From the IMG/VR virus record IMGVR_UViG_3300034106_004770, positions 1-28,751 of that record: DNA of 28,751 nucleotides. The stretch is one strand, 5' to 3'. Below, one piece after another: positions 1 through 9,113 of the stretch. Under the pieces are notes generated by a model that worked only from the letters and a program-made list of their open reading frames with translations, searched no databases and was not told the origin of the DNA. This stretch comes from a virus. A program made the translations under genes and the position numbers. How positions within the stretch are numbered: the stretch's first letter is position 1; each line of letters opens with the position of its first letter.

Positions 1-513
1 ACGTCTAAAGCAAGAGACATGCTGCAGACAATCTATCACAGCTTCGATGGACTTGAGGACGCACGGTTCAAACACTACAGCACACGGCGCTACACTCACC
101 TGCTTAAACTATGTCTTCTGACTGCAGCTGCAGGATTGAGAACAGAGATAAAAGCAGAAGATGTACTCTTTGCAAACACACTGCTCACATACACTGAACA
201 TAGAATGCCAAGTGCAATGGGAGAGTTTGGCAAGGCAAAGAACTCAGATGTTGCTGCTAGACTTATCAGTGTGCTGACAGACGCCAAGGGCCCAATGGAC
301 ACCCCGAGCCTGTGGAAGCAAGTTCAATCTGATCTTGATAAACCTGAAGATCTCAATAAACTTCTCGCTGGACTTGTACAAGGAGGAAAGATTCAATACA
401 TCACACGAAGCAAGACAAGTAATGCACAGGGATATTTGCTTGTGCGCAAGATGCTAAGCAATCGTCATGTGTATTGTGATTTCTCATTGTTGAAGGAAAC
501 TAATCATGGGTGA
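1..513 (+). CDS. C-terminal part of a phage helicase/primase-like ATPase (partial, runs in from the left edge)
   Basis: The frame is open from base 1, so the true start lies outside the window and the ATG at 19 is probably internal. The visible 170 residues contain a helical segment of the kind RRYTHLLKLCLLTAAAGLR...I..EDV..A..LL, followed by a winged-helix-like tail (SLWKQVQSDL...LNKLLAGLVQGGKIQYI). This resembles the C-terminal region of phage DUF3987-type helicase/primase ATPases, where a 'hxHLhKLAhhLA' helix is followed by 'ITEEDh..A..LL'. The Walker motifs would lie upstream and cannot be seen, so the enzyme assignment is inference. The stop codon overlaps the next gene by 8 bp. The start of another DNA-binding or replication protein cannot be excluded. 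Confidence 0.4.
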   Translation, partial: TSKARDMLQTIYHSFDGLEDARFKHYSTRRYTHLLKLCLLTAAAGLRTEIKAEDVLFANTLLTYTEHRMPSAMGEFGKAKNSDVAARLISVLTDAKGPMDTPSLWKQVQSDLDKPEDLNKLLAGLVQGGKIQYITRSKTSNAQGYLLVRKMLSNRHVYCDFSLLKETNHG

Positions 514-1006
514 AACTGTAATTGTTAGCAGAGAGCTTTTGCAGCAGGCGCTGGAGGCGTTGGAAAGCCTGTTTAACTGGCAAGTTGACCCTGATCGCGG
601 GAAGCGTTGCAGTGACGCCATCACCGCCCTCCGCGCCGAGCTGGCGCAAGCTGGGCATGCAGAGCTGGATTTAGCCGCCGCCTATAATCGCCGACTGCGG
701 CGCCAACTTGAGCAAGAATGGTGTGACGTGCAAAGTATTAAAGCTGCGCAGCAGGAGCCGGAGCCGGTGGCGTGGCTGAAGACCATGTACTCAGGAACGC
801 GCCCAATGCTGGAAGTAGATCACCTACGGAAAGACACCTCAACACCAGTCTACACCGCCCCACCCCGCCGCGAGTGGCAGGGGCTGACGGATGTTGAGTG
901 GATGAACATCGTCAACAACTATGCGTGGTTCGGTATGCGGCCTGACGAAGTAGCGCATGAGGTATGCAAACTTACAGAGACCAAGCTAAAGGAGAAGAAT
1001 CAATGA
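506..1006 (+). CDS. Hypothetical phage protein with EPVAWL...YTAPP linker
   Basis: This 166-aa protein starts at an ATG that overlaps the previous stop by 8 bp. The N-terminal half is helical (LLQQALEALESL, ITALRAELAQ, a RRLRRQLEQEW coil). The second half carries EPVAWLK and a TPVYTAPP segment before a REWQGLTDVEW motif. Those short segments recur in many unrelated small proteins of proteobacterial phages, where they link variable ends. The function is unknown. Bases about 545-720 are clearly more GC-rich than the flanking genes, which suggests that the N-terminal part was acquired as a module. No catalytic motif is visible. Confidence 0.7.
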   Translation: MGETVIVSRELLQQALEALESLFNWQVDPDRGKRCSDAITALRAELAQAGHAELDLAAAYNRRLRRQLEQEWCDVQSIKAAQQEPEPVAWLKTMYSGTRPMLEVDHLRKDTSTPVYTAPPRREWQGLTDVEWMNIVNNYAWFGMRPDEVAHEVCKLTETKLKEKNQ

Positions 1007-1287
1007 CACATCGCACAAAGAAAATCCCAATGTATTTCTATGCGCTCATGTACTTCTCTGTGAATCCAGAAGAAGAACTCACAGCGCAGGACATCAAAAC
1101 AAAATTTGAAGTCTACGCCAGCCCGCACAACAATGTAGCAAACTCTCTGTACAATGTGATTGCTCTGGGTTGGATTTCCAAGCGAACAACCTATAGCAGG
1201 GGAATGAGAAACAGAGTTGTTTATTACAGCGCCGGGCCCAAGCTCCTTGAGCAGCTCGGAATCAATAAAGAACTTGCACGAGGATGA
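1003..1287 (+). CDS. Small winged-helix-like protein
   Basis: I chose the ATG at 1003 over the upstream in-frame ATG at 964. It has a strong ribosome-binding site (AAGGAGAA at 989-996) and an ATGA overlap with the preceding stop. The product is 94 aa. The order helix (ELTAQDIKTKFEVY), helix (SPHNNVANSLYNVIALGWI) and then a basic hairpin (SKRTTYSRGMRNRVVYYS) looks like a winged-helix DNA-binding fold, so it may be a phage transcriptional regulator. This is a fold guess from the pattern of residues. No family could be named, and a non-DNA-binding role is possible. Confidence 0.65.
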   Translation: MTHRTKKIPMYFYALMYFSVNPEEELTAQDIKTKFEVYASPHNNVANSLYNVIALGWISKRTTYSRGMRNRVVYYSAGPKLLEQLGINKELARG

Positions 1288-1288
1288 C

Positions 1289-1441
1289 GTGACACAGTAC
1301 CGAAATGAACCGCCGGACTTTGAGGAGGATGACTTCGATGACCTGGACAAAGAGTTTATCTTTTCGCTTCTTCTGTCTCTATCTGGCCTGTGCCTTGTGG
1401 TGGCTATTGCTTGTGTTGCCGCTTGGTTTCTCGTTAACTGA
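1289..1441 (+). CDS. Membrane microprotein, acidic N-terminus and one transmembrane segment
   Basis: The most likely start is the GTG at 1289, which lies just after the previous stop (1285-1287) and has GAGGA at 1280-1284 as a close ribosome-binding site. An ATG at 1217 in the same frame would give a longer form overlapping the upstream gene by about 70 bp, which is less likely in such a compact block. The 50-aa product has a very acidic start (PPDFEEDDFDDLDKE, residues 8-22) and one long hydrophobic segment (residues 23-49) ending in a short VN tail. The function is unknown. Small early membrane proteins of this type often act on host functions, but nothing here shows that. Confidence 0.5.
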   Translation: MTQYRNEPPDFEEDDFDDLDKEFIFSLLLSLSGLCLVVAIACVAAWFLVN

Positions 1442-1459
1442 TTTGTTGAAAGGACTCTC

Positions 1460-2104
1460 ATGACTGCTGCAAAACTTCAAGGTAACTTTGAGACTGTGGA
1501 AATCAAACTCACACTCAAAGTCAGCAAACAGCATAATGAAATGCTGGATATGATCGCCGGGCGTGTATATAACATGGATGGGATTGAAGATGTCACAGTC
1601 TCTTTACTCGAGCCCAACACTGAAACTGCATCTGCGGAGCCACCGGAAAGAGTTACACATTTTGATTCAAAGATTCGAGCATTCAACAAGTTCTACAATC
1701 TGGCCTGCCCTGCGGCCCCGACCATTCCTGCGCGTCCACAGCTTGTCCGGGAACTTAACCAGTTCTACGACATCCTGCTTGAGGAACTCAAAGAAGTTTA
1801 TCCCATCCTACAGTCAGCTGATCGTTCAGAAAGTCTGGAGTGCGATGAAGACATACTGACAGACATTGCTGACTGGCTTGGGGACATCATGGTTTATTGC
1901 GCCAGCCAGCTTGCCAAGTACGGACTGCAATCGGATGATGTCTTGGGAATTATCATGGCCAGCAACATGAGCAAACTTGGGCCAGACGGTAAGCCAATTT
2001 ATGATGAGCGCGGCAAGGTTCTCAAAGGTCCAAACTATTGGAAACCTGAGCCCATGATCAAGCGCATGATTCTTGCTAGGATCAGGCAATCAAGAAGTCT
2101 GTAA
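1460..2104 (+). CDS. MazG/phosphoribosyl-ATP pyrophosphohydrolase-like protein
   Basis: This 214-aa protein is predicted to be an all-alpha NTP pyrophosphohydrolase that hydrolyses (d)NTPs to monophosphates in the cytoplasm of the infected cell. The N-terminal 65 residues are not recognised. The domain runs from FNKFYNL (residues 75-81) through RPQLVRELNQFYDILLEELKE (E108, E109 and E112 are candidate metal ligands) and DIADWLGDIMVY (D138 and D142). It ends in the tail SNMSKLGPDGKPIYDERGKVLKGPNYWKPE (residues 168-197), which is typical of phage members of this superfamily. The ribosome-binding site GAAAGGA (1448-1454) supports the ATG at 1460. It is the last gene of the plus-strand block and is followed by a terminator. 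Such enzymes adjust nucleotide pools or ppGpp signalling; the substrate cannot be told from sequence. Confidence 0.75.
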   Translation: MTAAKLQGNFETVEIKLTLKVSKQHNEMLDMIAGRVYNMDGIEDVTVSLLEPNTETASAEPPERVTHFDSKIRAFNKFYNLACPAAPTIPARPQLVRELNQFYDILLEELKEVYPILQSADRSESLECDEDILTDIADWLGDIMVYCASQLAKYGLQSDDVLGIIMASNMSKLGPDGKPIYDERGKVLKGPNYWKPEPMIKRMILARIRQSRSL

Positions 2105-2116
2105 GCAGAAAAACAC

Positions 2117-2140
2117 AAGGCCCCTTTCGGGGCCTTTTTC
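2117..2140. terminator. Bidirectional intrinsic terminator between convergent blocks
   Basis: The stem AAGGCCCC (2117-2124) pairs with GGGGCCTT (2129-2136) around a TTTC loop. A T-run follows on the plus side. On the minus side the opposite reading ends in GTGTTTTT. It lies between the plus-strand gene ending at 2104 and the minus-strand gene ending at 2162, so it can stop both transcripts. Confidence 0.9.
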
Positions 2141-2161
2141 TTTGGGGCAGCAAAACTGCAT

Positions 2162-5100
2162 CTACTGACTTAGTGGCTCTCCGCCCATAATCTCAAACAG
2201 TTTTTGACTGAACGGATTCTGGTGTTTCTGCAGCATCTGGTTCACCACACTTTCATTTGCATCCCTTGTCCACCGCAGGAATGCTTGATTAAAAGTTTCT
2301 GCCCTTCCGCCGCTGCGCACATAGCGTGCCATGAAGTCCTCATACTCATCATCTGTAGGAACTTGGCCGTCATAGAGTTTAGTCTTCACGACTTCACCTA
2401 GACGCTCGATACGCAGTTTGTCTAGAGCTTCATATCTTTTCTCTCTGTAGAGAGCTCCTAGCGCCACGGCTTCATCCATTGGCCGCGAGCCAAGAATCCG
2501 AGTGATACCATTGTAGCTTACAACTCTATCCACTGTAGCTGCCAGCATGGAAGTAGTTTCAAATTCATTCGCAGCAGAAATCAAACTCCCCGTGCTTGTT
2601 GTACTCCTTCCGCCAAGGACCTGAGCAAAGCCAGCAAGTGGCCTGTTCCATCCTTGGTGCTCCAAAGCTTTCAGTAGCGACTCACTTACGTCTGCTCCCT
2701 GCACAACATTCTTGCCAAACTCACTAATCTGTCCCACAAGTTTAAGGCTTGCGCTGACAGCAGGCACATCAACAATATTAGTAGGCAGAATAGTAATATG
2801 ACGTGGATTGATATCACCACGAGAATAGAGCGCAGGAAATGAACCAGTGAACAGAGGAAACGCCGAAGCAGTCCCATACAGAAGCCAGTCGCCAAGCTCC
2901 TTGTTATAGGTGGGAAGCACACTGTACATATCCTTGTGTTCAGGATTATTGTAGAGCCACTGGCCAAGCAGATACGTATTGGCTGCGTCAAAAAATGGCA
3001 AGCCATTCAAGCCAAACATGCTTGCCTGCATTCCAGCAAACACGGCCAGTGTCTTCTTATCTCCAGCTTGAGTATGCCTAAGCAGCTGTTGGAGTACGTT
3101 GAAAGCATACGTTTGGAACAAGGAGACTGCTGCGCCAGTAGTGCCTTGAAAAATGATTGGCCTTTGACTGGTCACATAATTTCCCTGCACTCGATTTACG
3201 AATGTAGAGATATATGCATTCTGCTCCTTGACAGTCATCTTGCCAGCTTGCACCAGGGGATCAGACATGGCCCGCATGACATCCGCAGATACGAAGCGTG
3301 TGAAGTCTTCTGAAAAATTGTTACCCGTAAACGTGGCTACTTTCTCCGTAGCGTTGGAGAGCTTCTCAACCCATTGCTTCGGCGCAATATTGGGACGGTA
3401 CGCAAGATCATCCATCATCTCATGATAGATCTTACTGATGTCTTTGATCGCACCAATGTCACGATATCTTTGCAGCAGCAGTTCTTTCTGTGGAGAGAAG
3501 TAGTTCTGAACAGAATTTGCCAGCAGCTTTGTAGTGGACGGCACACTCGAATTCTGTCCGGGAACTTTAACCCGTGTTAGTTCTGCCAACTTTCCAGCAA
3601 GCTCAGGAGTTTCTTGCATCATACGCCGCACACTGGACATCTCAGTGGCCAGCATGATTGGCGTGGAGACAATATTGATCAGTGAGTTAAAGAAGTCAAA
3701 GCGCAGCGTGGTCGTGGCCAGAATAGCATTTGCTTTCTGGAAGAACTCACGGATCACATTGGGCGGGACAGTCTTATTTGCCTCAATGTATGCTTCAACA
3801 TTCTGATACGGCTGCGGCAGCCCGTAGTTCTGCGCAATCCTATTTGCGTCTTGCCAAGAAATAATTCCTTTCTCAGCCTGACCAAATGCAGTCTGCATCC
3901 CCTCACCGACTTTGATGCTGAGCTTGTCAATAAACTCGTTCAAAGAATCCAGCAGCGGGAACTCTTGTTGCTTGGAGATATTGAGTGCAGTCTTGATATA
4001 ATCTCCGAACGGGTCTGCAATCTTGGAGCGCAGCTTTGCACCAATGCCTCGAGTCATGGACTCTGGCACACGGCGATACTGCTCGCTCAGGAATTGCATC
4101 TCAGAAAAGAATTCACGATTCTTAACTTGCGTAGCAGTGCGAACAAGCTTTTCTTCTTGCTTTGCATGCCAGCCAAGCCAGTCATTCATAATATTTTCAA
4201 GCCGAGTTTCTGGGAAGAAATCAGCCAGAACGCCACGACGAGCCAGGTCACTGTTGACTGCCGCCTCGTTCAACGTATTCTGATAATCGTATTCACCCTT
4301 GGCTTTGAAATAGTTTTCCGTATCAGCTTTGAAGAAGACATCATAATCATCGCTTACTTGCGCAGCCAGCGTCCGAAGCTGATCTTCACTCCGGGCCACA
4401 ATCATAGAAGTATCTGATGCCAAGCCTAGCTTTTCCTTGGTCTTGACAAAAGCATGATACGGATACAATGCCGTATTGATCGGCGGGGCATAGACTACTC
4501 CGGCCGCCGGCTCATGCTTGACAAGTCCAGATGCATTGTAGAGTGTAGTAAATTTGCTTGACCGCACATCGTTAATCTTTGTGCTGGCCTGCAAAAAGTC
4601 TACAACTTCCTGAGACTGAATATCAAATACATGCGGACTGCGGCTGGGAGAATTGATTTGCAGAAGTCGTGCAGCTTCGTACGCATCTCCAGTAAACTCA
4701 TCATCCTTGAGCATTCTCAGCACATCTGCAGAAACAAGACGCCGAGACTGCATACCCTCGGTGGGATCAAAGAAGTATTTGTGCTCAGACTTGCGCAGTG
4801 CTGTGGTCAGAACGCCAAGCTCTGCAGATGCACGCTCACTGCCACGCAGTGCATTCACTGCCGGGGCGAGAGATTCAATCGTCTGATCCCGCAGCTTCTG
4901 AGCCAGCAATGCTACGTTCTTACCGACTTCCTGCACAAACAGTTTAGCTTTCTCTCCATATCCAGCATTCGATGCACCAAGCAAAGAAGCACCTGCACCC
5001 TCAATGCTGGCAGTGCGGCTCATCTTATTACCGACTCCCATGAAATCTGTCTCATGTGGAATCAGCGCAGCATCACTCCCCAGAACAGAATCAGCTGCAC

Positions 5101-7300
5101 TCATGTTAATTTTGCGTGCAATCTCAAGCTGATACTGGCGAGTAAGTTTATAGGTGACTAGGTGCCCTGGCCCCATGTTGAGATTATAAGCTTCTTCAGG
5201 CAGCAAATAATTGCCTCGGCCAGAAGTCACAGGTGAGAAATCCCAAGTCAGTTGCACAGTGCGGGGAGCTAGCGCACGGCTGGTGTCAAAAATTTGCCCA
5301 GCATTCTTGACATTTGCTTTTGCAAACCCCTGAGCAATAGTGTCTTCCACCCAGCGCCGATCAGTATTCAAATGAATGGCAACTTCTTGGCTCGATGGTA
5401 CCCGGCCTTTCTCTGCAGCTTTGCCAAACTGATCCGCCAGCAACTCAGTGCGCTTGGCAGTTGCCAAGTCTCGGAAGTTCACATAATCATCAAATGTGCG
5501 AATCTCTGCACCATCAACAAAGCTGAGAGTGCGCAGATACTTATCAGTAATCTCCCCGGTGTTATACAGCTCCGTCAGCCTGTCGAGAACCGCAAGGTCT
5601 GCAGTATCAACTTGATTGCCAATCACAGTCTTAAGCTGTGCACCAGAGAGTTTACTGGCCCAAGCAAATCGGGCACTGGCTTCCAGTGGGTCAGAAAAAA
5701 TATCCAGAGCGCGGGTGGCACCTTGCTTAAAAGACCTGTTCCCGATATATGCGGCGTCAGGTGCAAAGAGAAGTTTAGACTTCTGTGCGATGTCACCAAA
5801 AGACAGAACTGCATCTGTGGTCAGACCAAGCTCCTCCAGATCCATGAGCATCTTGAAGCGCACAGGGCTCTCACGGAACTTGAGAACTTTCGAAGAAAGT
5901 GGATTGACACGAATGCTGCCATCCGGAAGTTGCAGCAAATCTATATTGGGATTCTTGCGAAAATACTGTTTAACATTGGGAATGCCAGTCTCAGCAGAAG
6001 CTCGCAGCCAATCTTGCAGAGTCAAGTCCTCCGCAGTAACACCTTCAGACAGGTAATACGCCTGCTTACTTGTGACTTCCTCCCCCTTCTCACCTTTGCG
6101 CCGCGTCAGTGAGAACATGTCAGTCAGCTTGCGCTCACCCTTGGGCAAACCTTCTGGCTTGATAATCACATAGAATTTACGGGCTTCCAAGCCAAGCTGC
6201 TGAGGATCGATGCTCTTGACACTTTCCAGCAGATTAAGATATCCGTGAATGCTTTGAACAATCTCAGATGGAGACTGTCCAGTTTCACGCGCAGCTTGCA
6301 CGCCACGCTGCATAGATTCAAAGAATGCCTGGCCTAGAGTTTCATCTCCCTGCGCCAGCTCATTAAATTTCATCTTGAGCTTGTCAGTGCCTAGACGCTC
6401 TGCAGAGTCACGAGCTGCTTGAATAGGTGCAGCAGTTTGAAGCTCAATGCTTTGCGTGACGCGACGCCCAGCCTCATCAGTAGCCTTGTATTTAAATGTA
6501 AGATTATCAAATGTGGTAGGCAAAGATACAAGGCTCTCAGACAGCAGCAGCGCATCTGTGCCCTTGGTCAAGCCCATCTTGCTTGTATCTGTGAGCACAT
6601 CATTCAGCCGCATCTGGGCTTGAATTTCTTTCTGGGCAGATTTCAAAATGCCGCGCGCAGCAAAAGAATTAAATGCTGTGCCAATCGTAGTGCCGAAGCC
6701 AAGTCCGAGTGCAGCATTCCAACCAAACTCAGCTAGACCTGCATCATCAAATACAGGGCTATCATTCAACGCCGCTGCCACGCCGAGCTCGAAAGCTGCA
6801 GCAGTCATGGCCTGATCCGCAACTTCCCAGCCAAGCATCTTGCGGCGATTGGCAGATAGAATAGACTTGATTGCACCACCTTCAGCAGCAGTTTCTTGCA
6901 AAGCTTTCTGCAAATATTCATTCTTACGCGTGACGGGCAGGGCCAGGAATTTGCCAAAGTTCCCAGCTGCAGTGCCTCCACGCAACAGTTGCAAGCCTTT
7001 GACGCCCAAGCTGCCAGGAAGAATAGATGCGCCTACGAAACCAACCATGTCAACAGCATCTTTATGCTGGACATAGTAGTCTCCCATATTGTTGCCACCG
7101 TACTGACGAATGGCATTTTCAATATTAATCTCACTGCGGCTCGGCAGCACAGTGTTCACAATGCTCAGAGCACCAGACGCCAGTGCCGCCCCAGTGCCGT
7201 AGGTTATAGCATTGGTGATTGCCGAAAGCGTATTTGCTTGGTAATCAGTGGTGTTTGCAGCAAGAACTGCGGGATGGTATTCGGGAAACATCGTTGCCAT
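2162..7300 (-). CDS. Giant internal virion protein, LPD38-like (ejection/core protein)
   Basis: This 1712-aa protein is the largest and last gene of the late block. The N-terminus has Ala/Gly-rich hydrophobic stretches (around residues 25-50, 90-110 and 190-215). The middle is helical and polar. The C-terminal third carries a conserved pattern: FFNSLINIVSTPIML near 1210, FSEDFTRFVSADV near 1330, then TSQRPIIFQGTTG, LFQTYAFNVLQQLLRH and GLPFFDAANTYLLG near 1380-1440. I recognise this as resembling LPD38 of phage 'large polyvalent' proteins (established for that family; not searched here). Size, position after the endolysin and Ala-rich partners suggest an internal core protein ejected with the DNA. 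I see no lytic transglycosylase motif and no convincing single-subunit RNA polymerase motifs, so N4-type vRNAP identity is not supported. The start ATG at 7300 has AGAGGTAAAA upstream; a second Met lies at codon 4. Confidence 0.75.
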   Translation of the reverse strand: MATMFPEYHPAVLAANTTDYQANTLSAITNAITYGTGAALASGALSIVNTVLPSRSEINIENAIRQYGGNNMGDYYVQHKDAVDMVGFVGASILPGSLGVKGLQLLRGGTAAGNFGKFLALPVTRKNEYLQKALQETAAEGGAIKSILSANRRKMLGWEVADQAMTAAAFELGVAAALNDSPVFDDAGLAEFGWNAALGLGFGTTIGTAFNSFAARGILKSAQKEIQAQMRLNDVLTDTSKMGLTKGTDALLLSESLVSLPTTFDNLTFKYKATDEAGRRVTQSIELQTAAPIQAARDSAERLGTDKLKMKFNELAQGDETLGQAFFESMQRGVQAARETGQSPSEIVQSIHGYLNLLESVKSIDPQQLGLEARKFYVIIKPEGLPKGERKLTDMFSLTRRKGEKGEEVTSKQAYYLSEGVTAEDLTLQDWLRASAETGIPNVKQYFRKNPNIDLLQLPDGSIRVNPLSSKVLKFRESPVRFKMLMDLEELGLTTDAVLSFGDIAQKSKLLFAPDAAYIGNRSFKQGATRALDIFSDPLEASARFAWASKLSGAQLKTVIGNQVDTADLAVLDRLTELYNTGEITDKYLRTLSFVDGAEIRTFDDYVNFRDLATAKRTELLADQFGKAAEKGRVPSSQEVAIHLNTDRRWVEDTIAQGFAKANVKNAGQIFDTSRALAPRTVQLTWDFSPVTSGRGNYLLPEEAYNLNMGPGHLVTYKLTRQYQLEIARKINMSAADSVLGSDAALIPHETDFMGVGNKMSRTASIEGAGASLLGASNAGYGEKAKLFVQEVGKNVALLAQKLRDQTIESLAPAVNALRGSERASAELGVLTTALRKSEHKYFFDPTEGMQSRRLVSADVLRMLKDDEFTGDAYEAARLLQINSPSRSPHVFDIQSQEVVDFLQASTKINDVRSSKFTTLYNASGLVKHEPAAGVVYAPPINTALYPYHAFVKTKEKLGLASDTSMIVARSEDQLRTLAAQVSDDYDVFFKADTENYFKAKGEYDYQNTLNEAAVNSDLARRGVLADFFPETRLENIMNDWLGWHAKQEEKLVRTATQVKNREFFSEMQFLSEQYRRVPESMTRGIGAKLRSKIADPFGDYIKTALNISKQQEFPLLDSLNEFIDKLSIKVGEGMQTAFGQAEKGIISWQDANRIAQNYGLPQPYQNVEAYIEANKTVPPNVIREFFQKANAILATTTLRFDFFNSLINIVSTPIMLATEMSSVRRMMQETPELAGKLAELTRVKVPGQNSSVPSTTKLLANSVQNYFSPQKELLLQRYRDIGAIKDISKIYHEMMDDLAYRPNIAPKQWVEKLSNATEKVATFTGNNFSEDFTRFVSADVMRAMSDPLVQAGKMTVKEQNAYISTFVNRVQGNYVTSQRPIIFQGTTGAAVSLFQTYAFNVLQQLLRHTQAGDKKTLAVFAGMQASMFGLNGLPFFDAANTYLLGQWLYNNPEHKDMYSVLPTYNKELGDWLLYGTASAFPLFTGSFPALYSRGDINPRHITILPTNIVDVPAVSASLKLVGQISEFGKNVVQGADVSESLLKALEHQGWNRPLAGFAQVLGGRSTTSTGSLISAANEFETTSMLAATVDRVVSYNGITRILGSRPMDEAVALGALYREKRYEALDKLRIERLGEVVKTKLYDGQVPTDDEYEDFMARYVRSGGRAETFNQAFLRWTRDANESVVNQMLQKHQNPFSQKLFEIMGGEPLSQ

Positions 7301-7348
7301 TTTTACCTCTGGTATGCCCCATCGGGCAGAAGTTGAGGACTGAGAACT

Positions 7349-9088
7349 TTACTGTCCAGGAGCCGTAGGGCGCACAGGCGAAGGAATGCCAGTGAATCCA
7401 GGCGGCAGAGTGCTCATGTTTGCACGTGCAACTTTCGCCAGTGCAGCTTTCACACTCGCGAAGTTTGCAGCATTAAACATGATCGGGTCGCCCAGCAGGG
7501 ATTGTGCCGGGAGGCGAATCACATAAGAACTCTGAGCCGGAATGCCGAAGTTAGTATATTGATACGAGTCCAGATTACTGCGCATGCCAGCCGTATAGTA
7601 TTGCGTAATTTGTTGCGCTGCTTCATCGACGCCAATGACGCCCTTTGAGACAGAACTAATAATTCCTTGCAGTGCATTGACTTCCACTTCCGCGGGAAGA
7701 TTAGGCATGGATGAGATTTGCGTCTCACGTCCGGCACTAGCTCCAGTCAATGCCGCAATCATCACGTTGTTTGCAGGAACCTTAGGCTGCCCACTGAGCA
7801 TGATCTTGTGATTTACCCGGTAAGGATTAAACAGCGTGTCATACCGGGAGTCAGCGAGCCTTGCACCTTCCGGCGCCATGCTCGTAGCTGACGTCTCAAG
7901 CTCATTCAGATATTCATTGGAGACATAGGCATTGAATGTATCGCGCTTCTTGATAACCTCTTGCAGCTGTGGATTGGCCCGAGCCTGCATTTGTGCCGTG
8001 GCACGGTAACTGCCAAGCGCAGCTTTGATACCTTGGTACCCTTGGAATGCTAGCGGATTTTGTTGCTGGATCCCGGTAAGGTTACCGTAGGCTTCTAGGT
8101 TGTCAATGGACTCAGAGACACTGCCACCAAGCGTCCCCGTTGACGCCATCTTGTACCAGTCATTCTGGGCTCTCTGATTGCCAAGCCTGTCAAGTCCTTC
8201 AACTGTAGGCGCAGCATCTGGAGGAATGCCCAAAAAATTTGCAACAGCGCCAAGCCGCCCATTGAGCCCAGCAATGGCTGCAGCACGCGTCTCTCTATCT
8301 TTCAGGCTTGCATTCAATGCAGCCAGTCTTGCCTCGCGTGCTTCTTTCGTAGCTTCCCGTTGCTCTTGCAAACTTGCATAACGGAGAAGTTGGTCAGCAA
8401 ATCCTGCCTTGACATCCAGTGCCTTGTCTCCAAGCTGGAATGCCTGCATACGGATGCCTGCAATCTTTGACCCAAGATCAGCTTCCGCACGAAGTGCTGC
8501 TGCCTCAGCTGATTTTCTAGTAGCTTCAGCTTGCAGCAACGCCGTGGTCTTGAGTTCAGTGGCAACGTTAGGAATCTGCACGCTCTTTTGAGCAGCAGCA
8601 AGCTCTTGCCGCGTGCGAATATCCCGGATGGCTGCATCCCGTACGTCTATAATAGCATTGTGCTTTGCAGCCACAGATGGCAGTTTCAGCTGATTGATAA
8701 TATACCCGACAGGATTCTCAAGCAAAGAAGTTTGCGTAAGAGTATCGTACTCTTTGCGAGCCAGCTTGCGAGATTCTTCCGCAGCAGTGTACTCTGCAAG
8801 CCGAGTTTGGATTACAGAATTATTCTGGTCAGGATCTACGCCGTAAAGATCATCAATGCGCTGAATGCTTGAATTGACTTGAAAGTCAGTGTTTGCTTTT
8901 TGCGCTGCAGCTTCACTGGTTGCTTGAGCAGCTGCTCGGTCCATGCCAACTGCGCGTACACCCAGAGATTCGAGCTTGGCAGCATCTGCATTGATAGCTG
9001 CAGCTTGACGCTGAAGTGCTTGAGTCCTGGCATCGGTAGTCGCAGTCAGCTGACTGATCGACTGCTGAATCATTTGCATCAGATCCAT
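7349..9088 (-). CDS. Coiled-coil internal virion protein (hypothetical)
   Basis: This 579-aa protein is rich in Ala, Gln, Arg and Glu. The first 300 residues are almost all predicted helix or coiled coil (for example LTATTDARTQALQRQAAA and LQEQREATKEAREARLAALN). The C-terminal part is less regular and ends in a Pro-rich tail (TLPPGFTGIPSPVRPTAPGQ). It has no signal peptide and no visible enzyme motif. It sits between the other Ala-rich proteins and the 1712-aa protein, like the internal core protein group of short-tailed phages, so a core or ejection role is the best inference. The ribosome-binding site AAGAGGAAAC precedes the ATG. A structural protein of another kind remains possible. Confidence 0.65.
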   Translation of the reverse strand: MDLMQMIQQSISQLTATTDARTQALQRQAAAINADAAKLESLGVRAVGMDRAAAQATSEAAAQKANTDFQVNSSIQRIDDLYGVDPDQNNSVIQTRLAEYTAAEESRKLARKEYDTLTQTSLLENPVGYIINQLKLPSVAAKHNAIIDVRDAAIRDIRTRQELAAAQKSVQIPNVATELKTTALLQAEATRKSAEAAALRAEADLGSKIAGIRMQAFQLGDKALDVKAGFADQLLRYASLQEQREATKEAREARLAALNASLKDRETRAAAIAGLNGRLGAVANFLGIPPDAAPTVEGLDRLGNQRAQNDWYKMASTGTLGGSVSESIDNLEAYGNLTGIQQQNPLAFQGYQGIKAALGSYRATAQMQARANPQLQEVIKKRDTFNAYVSNEYLNELETSATSMAPEGARLADSRYDTLFNPYRVNHKIMLSGQPKVPANNVMIAALTGASAGRETQISSMPNLPAEVEVNALQGIISSVSKGVIGVDEAAQQITQYYTAGMRSNLDSYQYTNFGIPAQSSYVIRLPAQSLLGDPIMFNAANFASVKAALAKVARANMSTLPPGFTGIPSPVRPTAPGQ

Positions 9089-9113
9089 GATTGTTTCCTC
9101 TTAATTTGTAGTA

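Noticed and set aside
3851-4417. Long plus-strand ORFs (up to about 270 aa) inside the 1712-aa gene
   Set aside because: They are on the opposite strand of a long coding gene, lack ribosome-binding sites and have the Cys/Ser/Leu-rich look of antisense frames.
2162-7300. N4-type virion RNA polymerase
   Set aside because: The N4-like hairpin made this worth checking, but no T7-family polymerase motifs are visible and the C-terminus matches an LPD38-like pattern instead.
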